From positions 62,001 through 126,000 of the forward strand of contig NZ_LYBM01000004.1 of assembly GCF_001707825.1 (NCBI RefSeq): a DNA stretch of 64,000 nt, written 5' to 3'. The notes below the pieces were generated by a model, which was given only the letters and a program-made list of their open reading frames with translations, did no database searches and was not told where the DNA came from. The position numbers and the translations under genes were made by a program. Below, piece by piece: positions 1 through 8,127 of the stretch (positions within the stretch are counted from its first letter, which is position 1; each line of letters opens with the position of its first letter). This stretch comes from Veronia pacifica (lineage in GTDB: Bacteria > Pseudomonadota > Gammaproteobacteria > Enterobacterales > Vibrionaceae).

Positions 1-678
1 AATCGCTGGCATTTGTCGGGCATTCTGTCTGCTCACCGCAAAATGGATTGAGAAGCTATACAACTTTTTGCGTGGCGTAAAAGTGCCCTGGCGGTCGTTT
101 TTATACAAACCGTAAAGCGTGGTATTGAGGTCATCGATAAAGACATCAATATCACCGCGATAGGCCGCTTCATTTAACCCGCCAAAGGTGTCATAGCGAC
201 GGATACTTTCTGAGGGCAGGCGAGTGGTCAAAAATTCATCTTTCACACTGGCTGTCACAGAGCCGACTTTCAGATCACTGAGATGTGAGAGTGCGGTATC
301 GTTAAGTTCGCGTTTGGCAAAAAGGTACACATCGTATTTTTGCAGTGGCAGTTCCCGCGAAAAGTAAAGATACTTTGCACGGTTACTGGTGTAACCCAGC
401 CCACCATGGATCACTGTCGTGTCTGTACTTGCAAGGGCAATCGATGCAGGCCAGTTCATTAACTGGAATTTTATCTCTACGTGATTCTTCTCGCCGTATA
501 GCTTCCAGAAATCTACCATTATCCCATCGGGTTCACCTTCACTGTTGATAAAGGAAAAGGGTTCCCAGGTCGATGAGCCTGTGACGATTAACTGCTTTGG
601 AAGGGCTGCTGCGCAACTTGAGTACAGCAGGGTAAAAACAACCGCAATAAGCAGAGCAGATTTTTTAATGAGGTACAT
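1..678 (-). CDS. Periplasmic substrate-binding protein, SBP family 3-like (3' end beyond window)
   Basis: A minus-strand frame is open for 226 codons from an ATG at 678 to the window edge, so the C-terminus is missing. The first 25 or so residues form a signal peptide (basic MYLIKKS start, hydrophobic core, alanines near residue 25). An AGGA ribosome site lies just upstream. The mature part reads like the N-terminal lobe of a family 3 solute-binding protein: a TGSSTWEPFSF opening, then GIMVDFWK, then a GGLGYTSNRAKYLYFS segment. Such domains either serve amino-acid ABC importers or form the sensor part of diguanylate cyclases and histidine kinases. Because the C-terminus lies outside the window I cannot tell which. 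The next gene downstream of its promoter side is a GGDEF protein in the same orientation. Confidence 0.75.
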   Translation of the reverse strand, partial: MYLIKKSALLIAVVFTLLYSSCAAALPKQLIVTGSSTWEPFSFINSEGEPDGIMVDFWKLYGEKNHVEIKFQLMNWPASIALASTDTTVIHGGLGYTSNRAKYLYFSRELPLQKYDVYLFAKRELNDTALSHLSDLKVGSVTASVKDEFLTTRLPSESIRRYDTFGGLNEAAYRGDIDVFIDDLNTTLYGLYKNDRQGTFTPRKKLYSFSIHFAVSRQNARQMPAI

Positions 679-815
679 ATATCCTAAACAAAAAAGGCTA
701 AAGACGACTAAAAGTGCGAACAGCATCACACTATTATACGTCTGGTACTACCTCTCAGCAAAGACATAATTGAATATTTTATGCGCCGATTTTATGACGC
801 TAAACGTGATAATTG

Positions 816-1820
816 TCAAAAGAGTTCGACATCATCTTCGGGGATCATTTCAACAATGTCTCCCGATGCAAGGAGATCGTCGTAGAAACAAATTCGGTTA
901 CGACCAAACTCTTTCGCTTTATACAGTGCTTGGTCGGCAAACCCCAATACTGTGATTGCGTTTAACTCGCTTTCATTGATGGAGGCTGCGCCTAATGACA
1001 CAGTGACATCCTTGACTGCTCCGTAATCCCTCGCACAGACCAAACTCAGGAAACCGTTCAGCAGAGCTTCGACCTCTGCACGCGGTCTGGCGTGAAGTAT
1101 GACTACGAACTCGTCGCCTCCGTAGCGGAACAGAATGTCGTCATCATCAAAATGCGCCTTCATGATCGCAGTGATCAGAAGGATTACCTCGTCCCCGAAT
1201 ACGTGACCATAGTTGTCGTTTATGCGTTTAAAATGGTCAATATCAAAAATACATACCCAATGGTCGCCATTCTGCGCGATATCCGTGCTCTGAATCAGAT
1301 AACGATCCAATAAGAGGTCTATCTTACTGGTCAACACTTTGCGGTTGTAAAGACCCGTTAGACCGTCACGCTCACTGGCAGAGATGATCTTCTGGTAGTT
1401 TTCGTAGACCTTGGCCAGGCCTTCGACAAGGTGGATATCATCGCCCTGTAGCTTTGCACATTTACAAAACACAACTGCGCTGATTGCTTCATCAGTTTCG
1501 CCTGCATGGATGGGAACAGCGACCATAGCCTGCAGATCTTTCGGGCTATATTCGACCACGTTGTCACCACAGCTTATGCAGTTTCTCAGCACCCGTTCAA
1601 TAGCATCCTTTTCATCCTCGTACAGAAAGATGTCAGAACTGGCGAGCACCATAAACTCAGGGGATGAATCTCGGTTGTAATCCAACACTAATACTTGTTC
1701 CGCAGGGGTTAACTGAAGGACTGTGGTTATGAGACTTTCGGTAATAGTATCAGTTTCGGTCTGCGCAGTTATGTCAACGACGGAATCAAGCACATCAATG
1801 TTGGTTACGCTCACAAGCAC
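816..1820 (-). CDS. GGDEF diguanylate cyclase with N-terminal GAF-like region
   Basis: 334 aa, predicted cytoplasmic, with no signal peptide or membrane segment. Residues 1-150 resemble a GAF-type sensor. Residues 160-320 are a GGDEF domain with the intact RYGGDEFVVIL active-site signature and an upstream DHFKRINDNYGH segment, so it should make cyclic di-GMP from two GTP. The RxxD product-inhibition site is absent: the place nine residues before GG is Asp in a DDDD run. The start is GTG at 1820, chosen because an AGAGAG ribosome site precedes it; the nearby ATG is out of frame and stops at once. It appears monocistronic. The input to the GAF-like part is unknown. Confidence 0.85.
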   Translation of the reverse strand: MLVSVTNIDVLDSVVDITAQTETDTITESLITTVLQLTPAEQVLVLDYNRDSSPEFMVLASSDIFLYEDEKDAIERVLRNCISCGDNVVEYSPKDLQAMVAVPIHAGETDEAISAVVFCKCAKLQGDDIHLVEGLAKVYENYQKIISASERDGLTGLYNRKVLTSKIDLLLDRYLIQSTDIAQNGDHWVCIFDIDHFKRINDNYGHVFGDEVILLITAIMKAHFDDDDILFRYGGDEFVVILHARPRAEVEALLNGFLSLVCARDYGAVKDVTVSLGAASINESELNAITVLGFADQALYKAKEFGRNRICFYDDLLASGDIVEMIPEDDVELF

Positions 1821-1896
1821 ATCTCTCTTTTGGGAAAAGTCTTAGCAACAAGTATAGATGCGACTAATTTATGTGCAATATTGTTGTTGTTTCCAA

Positions 1897-2592
1897 TTAT
1901 TTGTGACTCAAATACATTTTTAATGTGGGTGGGGGGGTATCCAGTAATGATATTGGGCCCTCACAGGCAATTTGCCCCTGATCGACGAACAGCAGATTAT
2001 CAGCGATGAGTCGAGCATCTTCGGGGTGGTGGGTCACCATCAGAATGGTCGCTTCCTGTTGCTGGGCCAGTTTTTTAACCAACAGCAGCATTTCCTGTCG
2101 CAACGCAGGATCCAATGCCGAAAAAGGCTCGTCCAGCAGTAACAACGGTCGTTGGCGGATCATACACCTCGCCAATGCTACACGTTGTTTCTGTCCCCCT
2201 GACAAAGCGTCAGGCAAGCGGTTTAGGTATTCTGATAAGCCCACTGCGTCTGCAGCATCGAATACCTGCTGCCACGCTGCCTCATTAAGTTTCAGTGAAG
2301 GGGAAAGGCCCAGTCCAATGTTGTCTTTCACTGAAAGGTGAGAAAACAAATTATGTTCCTGAAACAAAATTGACAGGGGACGCATGTGCGCTGGAGCAAA
2401 TGTGAAGTCCTGACCGCCAAGCGTCGTCTCTCCCATATCCGGCTCGAGTAAACCGCACAGGAGCATGAGAAGGGTGCTTTTTCCCGCACCGCTGGGGCCC
2501 AAAATCGCATTAATGGACCCTTGTTCGGCGGTAAATGAAAATGACAACTTGGTCGTCTGATAACTATGAGTAAGGTTATTGACCTTTAGCAT
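1897..2592 (-). CDS. thiQ: Thiamine ABC transporter ATP-binding protein ThiQ
   Basis: 231 aa starting at ATG 2592 (MLKVNNLTHSYQ). A longer in-frame extension to 2679 runs back through thiP and has no family support, so the start overlapping the thiP end by 17 nt is preferred. Walker A is GPSGAGKS, the Q-loop lies in SILFQEHNLF, the ABC signature is LSGGQKQRVALAR, Walker B is LLLLDEPFSALD and the H-loop is VTHHPED. It powers uptake of thiamine and its phosphates through ThiP. It is the last gene of thiBPQ and should follow the TPP riboswitch upstream of thiB. The length is usual for ThiQ. Confidence 0.93.
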   Translation of the reverse strand: MLKVNNLTHSYQTTKLSFSFTAEQGSINAILGPSGAGKSTLLMLLCGLLEPDMGETTLGGQDFTFAPAHMRPLSILFQEHNLFSHLSVKDNIGLGLSPSLKLNEAAWQQVFDAADAVGLSEYLNRLPDALSGGQKQRVALARCMIRQRPLLLLDEPFSALDPALRQEMLLLVKKLAQQQEATILMVTHHPEDARLIADNLLFVDQGQIACEGPISLLDTPPPTLKMYLSHK

Positions 2593-4177
2593 GACCTGCC
2601 TTTCTAACAATAAATTCGATAAAGCTATAACAACCCAGACAGAGTAAAAACAGTACCAGCGATGCGGCTGCGGCGGCATCCATCTGGTAACTGCCCATCA
2701 GGCGGAACAGGTATAACGGTAAGGTTTCAAATTGCTGGCTGCCCACTAATGAAATAGCCCCCAAATCACCCGTCGAGAGTGCAAAGCTCACAGCCAAAGC
2801 GCGGGCTATCGGGCCACGCAACACTTGCCATTCAATCAGCTTTAGACGGTTCACCCCTTTAATGCCAAGTGAACTGCACAGTGAATTGTACTGCTGAGAC
2901 AGTTGCAAAGCTGGCTGACTGAGTACTTTCACTACATAGGGTAAAGCCATCAGAGCGTTCGCGATAATGACCAACCAGAACGCCATACTGAATACATCGG
3001 CAACACTTCGGATAAGCAGGAAAAGCCCGGTACTCAGAACGACACTGGGCACTACCAAAATAATGGTGGCAATCATTTCGATAGTATCGGCTTTCTTGCG
3101 CATATTGTTCAGTCGCCAGAAACGGCTGGACAAAACGATGGTGCCGCCAAGAACAAAGGCGATCAGGGAAGACATTGTTGCAATTTTGAGAGTGTTCAAC
3201 GTTGCCTTCCACAGCGTGGGAGCGGTAAAGACATCTGCCGAAGATGGATTAATTCCTTGATACACCACCATGACCAGCGGGGAGAGCACAAAAACAGTTG
3301 CCACCGTTATCCAACTGACATCCCAGCATTTTGCAGATGGCGAATCCTGCCTAGCTGGCAGGCTGAGATTGTCACCACCCACACTGACAGATAATGGACG
3401 GTTGGCCCGTTGAACGGCCCAATGAAAAGCTGCGCACAGGATAAGTTGCCACAGCGCGAGTAAAGCACCGGTCTGCAAATCAAAGTCGAAGCGAATAGCC
3501 TGATAAATGGCAAGCTCAATCGTTGTTGCACTGGGGCCTCCGCCCAACGCCATCACGGTAGCAAAGCTGGTGAAACAAAGCATAAACACCAGACCTGCGA
3601 TATGGGGAAGTTGCTGGCGAATAAAAGGCCATTCAAGTAGCTTAAAGCGGTGCCAGCCTGTCATCCCCAATTGATGGGCAAGACGTTGCTCCGGCGCTGG
3701 TATTCTCTCCAGTGTCTGGACCAGCAGTTGGGCCGCGAAAGGCATATTGAAAAAGATATGAGCCAGCAAGATCCCATTTAAGCCGTAAATATTGGTATCA
3801 GTTATGACACCAAAAGATGCCAGCGTATGCTTAATCAGTCCCTGATTACCACAAATAGCCAGAATACCGAAGACACCCACTAATACAGGCATGACCAATG
3901 TCATTGAAAACAGCCGCAGTAGCAGGCGTTTTCCTCGGAAATGACGTCGTGACAGGGCGTGGGCAACCGGGATTGCCAGTCCTACACTGAGCAGCGTCGA
4001 GAGAAACGCCTGTTTAATGCTGAATACGGTGACATGTCGCAAATAAGCGTCACTGACCAGTGACCCGATATCGAGCGACGGAGCCTGTATGAGCAGTGAC
4101 AGTAGAGCAGCGAAAATCAATAAAGAAATTAAACTGGCCGCAGCAGTGCCGGGCCAGGTTCTTGAAGGGTTTAACAC
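2576..4177 (-). CDS. thiP: Thiamine ABC transporter permease ThiP
   Basis: 533 aa integral inner-membrane permease made of two fused permease halves, about residues 1-260 and 290-533, as in the FbpB/ThiP group. Each half carries an EAA-type cytoplasmic loop that contacts the ATPase (around RLAHQLGMTGWHRFKLLEWP and the matching segment with SSLGIKGVNRLKLIEW). The start is GTG at 4177, four bases after the thiB stop, so translation is probably coupled. The end overlaps thiQ. It forms the membrane channel for thiamine delivered by ThiB. The length equals that of enterobacterial and vibrio ThiP. Confidence 0.93.
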   Translation of the reverse strand: MLNPSRTWPGTAAASLISLLIFAALLSLLIQAPSLDIGSLVSDAYLRHVTVFSIKQAFLSTLLSVGLAIPVAHALSRRHFRGKRLLLRLFSMTLVMPVLVGVFGILAICGNQGLIKHTLASFGVITDTNIYGLNGILLAHIFFNMPFAAQLLVQTLERIPAPEQRLAHQLGMTGWHRFKLLEWPFIRQQLPHIAGLVFMLCFTSFATVMALGGGPSATTIELAIYQAIRFDFDLQTGALLALWQLILCAAFHWAVQRANRPLSVSVGGDNLSLPARQDSPSAKCWDVSWITVATVFVLSPLVMVVYQGINPSSADVFTAPTLWKATLNTLKIATMSSLIAFVLGGTIVLSSRFWRLNNMRKKADTIEMIATIILVVPSVVLSTGLFLLIRSVADVFSMAFWLVIIANALMALPYVVKVLSQPALQLSQQYNSLCSSLGIKGVNRLKLIEWQVLRGPIARALAVSFALSTGDLGAISLVGSQQFETLPLYLFRLMGSYQMDAAAAASLVLFLLCLGCYSFIEFIVRKAGHAKGQ

Positions 4178-4181
4178 AGAG

Positions 4182-5171
4182 TTATTTCACCAGAGCAGAT
4201 TGCCATTCCCTAATCCATCCACGTCGCTGGCTTGCCACTTCAGAGGGTGAGAATTGGAGACTGGTTGTCGGAACATGCAAGGTCTCAAAACCCTTGGGTA
4301 AGTTGATCGCAGTGACAGGATACATCCAGTTACCTGTTGGGATAGTATTCTGGAAGCCGTCGCTCAGCATAAACTGCAAAAACTGATCAGCCAGTTTCTG
4401 ATGCTTTGAGTTCTTCACTTTTGCTGCGACTTCTACTTGTAGGTAATGTCCTTCAGAAAAGTCTGCTGAAGCAAAGTTAGCATTTTCTTCGGCAATCAAG
4501 TGGTATGCAGGAGATGTGGTATACGATAGCACCATATCCGCCTCACCTTTCAGGAACATATTGTACGCTTCCGACCAACCTTTGGTGACGGTTACTGTTT
4601 TCTTAGCCAGTTGTTGCCACGCTTGCGGGGCATTATCACCGTATATGGATTTTATCCATAGCATGAGGCCCTGACCCGGTGTTGAGGTTCTCGGATCTTG
4701 ATAAAGTACCTTGATATCATCGCGGCTCTCAATCAGTTCTTTTAAGCTCTTCGGTGGGTTTTTAAGCTTGGTTTTGTCGTAAACGAAAGCGAAGTAGCCG
4801 TAGTCAAAAGGGACAAAAATTTTGTTGTTCCAACCCTGAGGTAAATTCACCTTGCTGGTATCTGCATTGTGCTTTGCCAGCAGCCCGGAACGCTCCGCTT
4901 CTTTCATCAGGTTGGTATCTAAACCCAGTATCAGATCAGCCTTACTGTTGTTTCCTTCAAGGCGAAGGCGGTTCAGGATACTGACACCATCATCCAGTGC
5001 CACGAAATCCAGCGTACAGTCGCATTGTGCTTCAAACGCTTTTTTAACCGCGGGACCCGGCCCCCAGTCAGAAGCGAAAGAATCATAGGTATAAACAGTC
5101 AGGGTATCTTGCGCGTATGCATTGCCAGCCATGGCGAGCAGGGCGGCAAGGGACAGAAATAGTTTTTTCAT
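4182..5171 (-). CDS. thiB: Thiamine-binding periplasmic protein ThiB
   Basis: 329 aa with a signal peptide (MKKLFLSLAALLAMAGNAYA). The mature protein starts with DTLTVYTYDSFASDWGPGP, characteristic of ThiB, which binds thiamine, thiamine phosphate and TPP in the periplasm. It is the first gene of thiBPQ. The ATG at 5171 is preceded by a TGAGG ribosome site at 5178-5182, and that site lies inside a hairpin downstream of the TPP riboswitch. The length and the C-terminal RGWIREWQSALVK segment match the family. Confidence 0.93.
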   Translation of the reverse strand: MKKLFLSLAALLAMAGNAYAQDTLTVYTYDSFASDWGPGPAVKKAFEAQCDCTLDFVALDDGVSILNRLRLEGNNSKADLILGLDTNLMKEAERSGLLAKHNADTSKVNLPQGWNNKIFVPFDYGYFAFVYDKTKLKNPPKSLKELIESRDDIKVLYQDPRTSTPGQGLMLWIKSIYGDNAPQAWQQLAKKTVTVTKGWSEAYNMFLKGEADMVLSYTTSPAYHLIAEENANFASADFSEGHYLQVEVAAKVKNSKHQKLADQFLQFMLSDGFQNTIPTGNWMYPVTAINLPKGFETLHVPTTSLQFSPSEVASQRRGWIREWQSALVK

Positions 5172-5172
5172 G

Positions 5173-5219
5173 TGTGCCTCACGTCACTGTTAGGCGGCAC
5201 AGGTTTGAGGAACCTCAAA
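5173..5219 (-). promoter_or_regulatory. Expression platform of the TPP riboswitch (two overlapping hairpins)
   Basis: On the minus strand two inverted repeats lie between the aptamer and thiB. The first, at 5204-5219, is TTTGAGG-TT-CCTCAAA. The second, at 5173-5201, pairs TGTGCC with GGCACA and includes part of the thiB ribosome site (GAGG). The CCTCA of the first could also pair with the TGAGG of the ribosome site. No run of U follows, so control is probably at translation start. The pairings are read from the sequence; the switching mechanism is inferred. Confidence 0.55.
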
Positions 5220-5235
5220 TGCAGGACTTGGGATA

Positions 5236-5328
5236 TCTCATTCCTACGCCAGCATTATCTGGTTCAGGTAATATGGGTTCAGCTTGTGCCATCTCAGCTA
5301 CTGCTCATTGAACAGGCTCCCCATGAGA
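5236..5328 (-). promoter_or_regulatory. TPP riboswitch (THI element) upstream of thiBPQ
   Basis: The reverse complement shows the conserved TPP aptamer blocks in order and at normal spacing: GGGGAGCC (5315-5322), CTGAGAT (5291-5297), ACCC, then ACCTGAACCAGATAATGC (5252-5269) and GGCGTAGGAATGAGA (5236-5250). Such aptamers bind thiamine pyrophosphate and switch off thiamine synthesis or transport genes. It lies about 65 nt upstream of the thiB start on the same strand, which independently supports the thiBPQ assignment. Confidence 0.96.
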
Positions 5329-5330
5329 GT

Positions 5331-5765
5331 TGTCACAGTGTATACAATGCGGTGAAGAACACCAACAACGGAAGGGTAAATAAGTTGAGGTTCTACCCAT
5401 GTTTGCGTTTGTCTCTGGGATCTTATTTTTTTAGGCGTAATTTGGTCATACCACGTTCAATATTTATGTGTTTCATCTATTGCTGAAACTCTACTACTCA
5501 TAAGTAGCATCAAGTAGTAATCCCGATTGTTGCAGTACTCTTGAGGCGCTGAAGTTGCTTACTCCTGCATTGGGCATATTAATGTGGAGGATGTCTTCGG
5601 TATCACGTCAGTAGTGAAGGTCTCTGAGGGGAAGTGTCACGTATTAGGGCATGTTATCGTGGATTATTATGAGATGAAGAACTCGAAGGACGAGGTCGTT
5701 GGAGGCCTGTCCGAGACTCAGATAATGGAACGATTCCTCTTATGTCGTCTCTCAATACTGTGATC
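5331..5765. other. Intergenic region with no convincing gene
   Basis: About 430 nt between the thi riboswitch and the DUF547 terminator; it should hold the thiB promoter on the minus strand. On the plus strand there is an open run of 59 codons from a GTG at 5584 to a TGA at 5761, but it has no ribosome site and no recognisable motif. I do not call it a gene. Confidence 0.5.
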
Positions 5766-5795
5766 AAAAAGGAGGCGTAATTTTTACGCCTCCTC
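5766..5795 (-). terminator. Rho-independent terminator after the DUF547 gene
   Basis: A perfect hairpin (AGGAGGCGTAA paired with TTACGCCTCCT) is followed on the minus strand by TTTTT. It starts about 16 nt after the stop codon of the DUF547 gene. Confidence 0.85.
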
Positions 5796-5810
5796 ATATC
5801 ATCGAACTGA

Positions 5811-6623
5811 TTATTTCTTCTCGTTTAGGTTCCAGTCGTAGCGGTATTTGATTTTGCCAGACCAGCCTGCAATGTCCGGGTTTTTGCTGTAAGACTGGAT
5901 ATGTTCCAGCACGGCTTTCTCATTGTTACCGAAATCACTGGCGAACCATTCGTAAATAGACGATAGCTCAAGTTGCTTACCCTCTGGCATCACACCTTTC
6001 TGGCTGTTAATAAAGGCTTGCGCTGCTACCTCACGAACCTGTTCACTGTTTGATGCCGTCAATGCCTGCGGTGGGAGGTTTGGGCAGCCAAGGCTGGCGC
6101 AATTAATTACATAATGGGTGCGGGGATCATTCCAGATTGGGCGCAGTATCCTGTGCTCAATATCATTTAGTGTGAGTGTTTTGCCCACCACTGATACAAC
6201 ATCGTCATCCCATGGCCCAAAGCTGAACAGGCCGCCCAGTTTCTTGATAGATTTCAACGGGTAGTTGTCGAGGATGAGTTTGACCGTGACAGCATTATAC
6301 AGGTTTGCCCAATAGGCATATTGCTGGGCTTTATTAAGAGTGCGAGGATCCAGTAGAGTCAGGCTGTTGATGTAATCCTGAAGTTGAGCGTTATCTTGCT
6401 GGCTCACGGTACTATAGCGAAAAAGGGTATGCTGTCCCTCTTTGACCAGATAACGATCAAGCAATTGTTGCCATTTATCATGACTCACTGTCACCGTACT
6501 GGCTTCGTTACTCTGATTCCAAAAAGGCCAAAGATCACTTTTAGGTGCGGCATGTGCCACCATAGAAACTAATGCTATAGCGAAAAGGAAAATGTGGGTG
6601 AACAGGCGCCATGTTTTACTCAT
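5811..6623 (-). CDS. DUF547 domain-containing exported protein
   Basis: 270 aa. Residues 1-26 form a signal peptide ending VAHAAP, so the protein is exported. The remainder is a DUF547 domain: QYAYWANLYNAVTVKLIL near residue 105, LTLNDIEHRILRP near 150, and THYVINCASLGCPNLPP near 170. The two cysteines of that last segment are conserved in the family. DUF547 has no established biochemical role, although the fold is thought to be protease-like. The gene starts with ATG 6623 and ends at its own terminator. A metallopeptidase-like exported protein lies just upstream on the same strand, but the 56-nt gap gives no proof of an operon. Confidence 0.85.
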   Translation of the reverse strand: MSKTWRLFTHIFLFAIALVSMVAHAAPKSDLWPFWNQSNEASTVTVSHDKWQQLLDRYLVKEGQHTLFRYSTVSQQDNAQLQDYINSLTLLDPRTLNKAQQYAYWANLYNAVTVKLILDNYPLKSIKKLGGLFSFGPWDDDVVSVVGKTLTLNDIEHRILRPIWNDPRTHYVINCASLGCPNLPPQALTASNSEQVREVAAQAFINSQKGVMPEGKQLELSSIYEWFASDFGNNEKAVLEHIQSYSKNPDIAGWSGKIKYRYDWNLNEKK

Positions 6624-6679
6624 TATTTCTCCAAAAAATTCGTTCAGTGTGTGCTGATCAGACCTGACTAATGAGAATT

Positions 6680-7441
6680 CTATTTCATTTGATTTTTAAA
6701 GACTCTCGCCATATCGATTATCCGTTCCCAGTTTCGGCTCTGATTTTCAAACTCTTCCTGACAGTATGATTCTCTCTCTTCGCCTGCCAGCTCTTCATTA
6801 ATTAGGTTACTGTATTTTTCCGGGTCGCTGCCGTAAATTAAGCAGAGTGCGCTGGCATAGCGCTGCGCATCAAGGCTGTGTTCACCCCAGAAGTCTGACT
6901 CATTAAATTCGTCTACTTCCAGATCATGGAGCGCAAATAACTCGGCGGCAGCAAATGCGTGATCGGTTTTCTGATGCCAAATCATGATCAACGTTGCAAA
7001 GGTATCGACCGCATCCTCCTCTTTTCCAAGGATAGGGATGTCATGATCAAAAACTAATGCATGACCAAATTCATGCAGCATAACGTGTATCAGACCGTAT
7101 CTTGATGCGTCCTGTACTGACACTCCTTTCTCTAATACCGCATCCGGGGATCTGAAACGTCGTTGAACTTCATTGATAAATGCGTAGGGGATGAGAATTT
7201 GCATCTGTTCAGGGTCAAACAGAGGGCCGTCATCACCACCGAGTGTCAGTGTCAGCGTTTGATAAAGCGGGTACTCTTCGTTAACCAAAGTGATAAGTGT
7301 GTTGGCGATAGGTTTTGCGAATTCTAGCGCGGTACGCTGCTGTTCATCTTTGGGGGGAGTGACAGTGAGCTGTGTTTTTCCATAGGCTATGGATGCCTGA
7401 CATAGCAATATTAGTAATAGGGACTTAATGGTCTTGAGCAT
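6680..7441 (-). CDS. DUF4344-type putative zinc metallopeptidase, exported
   Basis: 253 aa with a signal peptide (MLKTIKSLLLILLCQASIAYG). The core is HVMLHEFGHALVFDHDIP near residue 125, an HExxH zinc site, followed by GKEEDAVDTFATL, whose acidic residues probably supply the third zinc ligand. This pair is the hallmark of the DUF4344 putative metallopeptidase family. Substrate unknown; the location is likely periplasmic. It lies between the leu operon and the DUF547 gene on the same strand. An ATG start directly at the signal peptide supports the chosen start. Confidence 0.8.
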   Translation of the reverse strand: MLKTIKSLLLILLCQASIAYGKTQLTVTPPKDEQQRTALEFAKPIANTLITLVNEEYPLYQTLTLTLGGDDGPLFDPEQMQILIPYAFINEVQRRFRSPDAVLEKGVSVQDASRYGLIHVMLHEFGHALVFDHDIPILGKEEDAVDTFATLIMIWHQKTDHAFAAAELFALHDLEVDEFNESDFWGEHSLDAQRYASALCLIYGSDPEKYSNLINEELAGEERESYCQEEFENQSRNWERIIDMARVFKNQMK

Positions 7442-7513
7442 ACTTGTCTCACTCTAAAAAAATGGAAACCCTGAGGTTTCCATTCTTATAGTAAGACGAG
7501 TTAGACGCTGTGA

Positions 7514-8116
7514 TCAGGCAAGAAAAGAAGGAATTTTTTGCTCATATTCACTGATTTTATCACTGTGTTGAAGTGTCAGACCAATGGAGTCTAACCCTTC
7601 TAACAGGCAGTGACGGCGAAAATCATCAATCTCGAATGTATATGTTTTATCACCCGCTGTGACGGTTTTAGCAACCAGATCCAGCGTAATTTCTGCACCC
7701 TCGTTGCTCTCCACATACTTGAAAAGCTCATCAACTTCAGCGTCGTCCAGTGTTACAGGCACTATCTGGTTATTGATGGAATTACCATAGAAAATATCGG
7801 CAAAACTTGGCGATATCATCACTTTGATGCCATAGTCGGCCAGTGCCCATGGAGCGTGTTCACGAGATGATCCGCAGCCAAAGTTCTCTCGTGTCAGCAA
7901 CACACTGGCGCCTTTGTAGCGAGGCAAATTCAGCACGAATTCAGGGTTAGACTCTTCGCCCGCATCGTCCAGATAACGCCAGTCATGGAAGAGGTGGACA
8001 CCAAAGCCCACTCTGTTCACCTTCTGCAGGAACTGCTTAGGAATAATGGCATCTGTGTCGACGTTAGCGGCATCCAATGGAATGACGAGTCCTGTATGTT
8101 GTTTGATTCCTGTCAT
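7514..8116 (-). CDS. leuD: 3-isopropylmalate dehydratase small subunit LeuD
   Basis: 200 aa from ATG 8116 ([20 protein letters not shown]). This start is preferred over the upstream GTG-type extension because a TTGAGGAA ribosome site lies 6-8 nt before it and family members start here. It forms the swivel domain of isopropylmalate isomerase with LeuC and converts 2-isopropylmalate to 3-isopropylmalate in leucine synthesis. Motifs: [11 protein letters not shown], the [14 protein letters not shown] active-site loop, and [13 protein letters not shown]. The ribosome site overlaps the leuC stop codon, so the two subunits are translationally linked. Intact. Confidence 0.95.
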   Translation of the reverse strand: MTGIKQHTGLVIPLDAANVDTDAIIPKQFLQKVNRVGFGVHLFHDWRYLDDAGEESNPEFVLNLPRYKGASVLLTRENFGCGSSREHAPWALADYGIKVMISPSFADIFYGNSINNQIVPVTLDDAEVDELFKYVESNEGAEITLDLVAKTVTAGDKTYTFEIDDFRRHCLLEGLDSIGLTLQHSDKISEYEQKIPSFLA

Positions 8117-8127
8117 CTCTTGGTTCC

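Noticed and set aside
2593-2679. N-terminal extension of thiQ
   Set aside because: It runs back through thiP and lacks family support; MLKVNNLTH is the usual start.
5584-5763. Open plus-strand run of 59 codons from GTG (VEDVFGITSVV...)
   Set aside because: No ribosome site, no motif, and it ends at the DUF547 terminator; likely chance.
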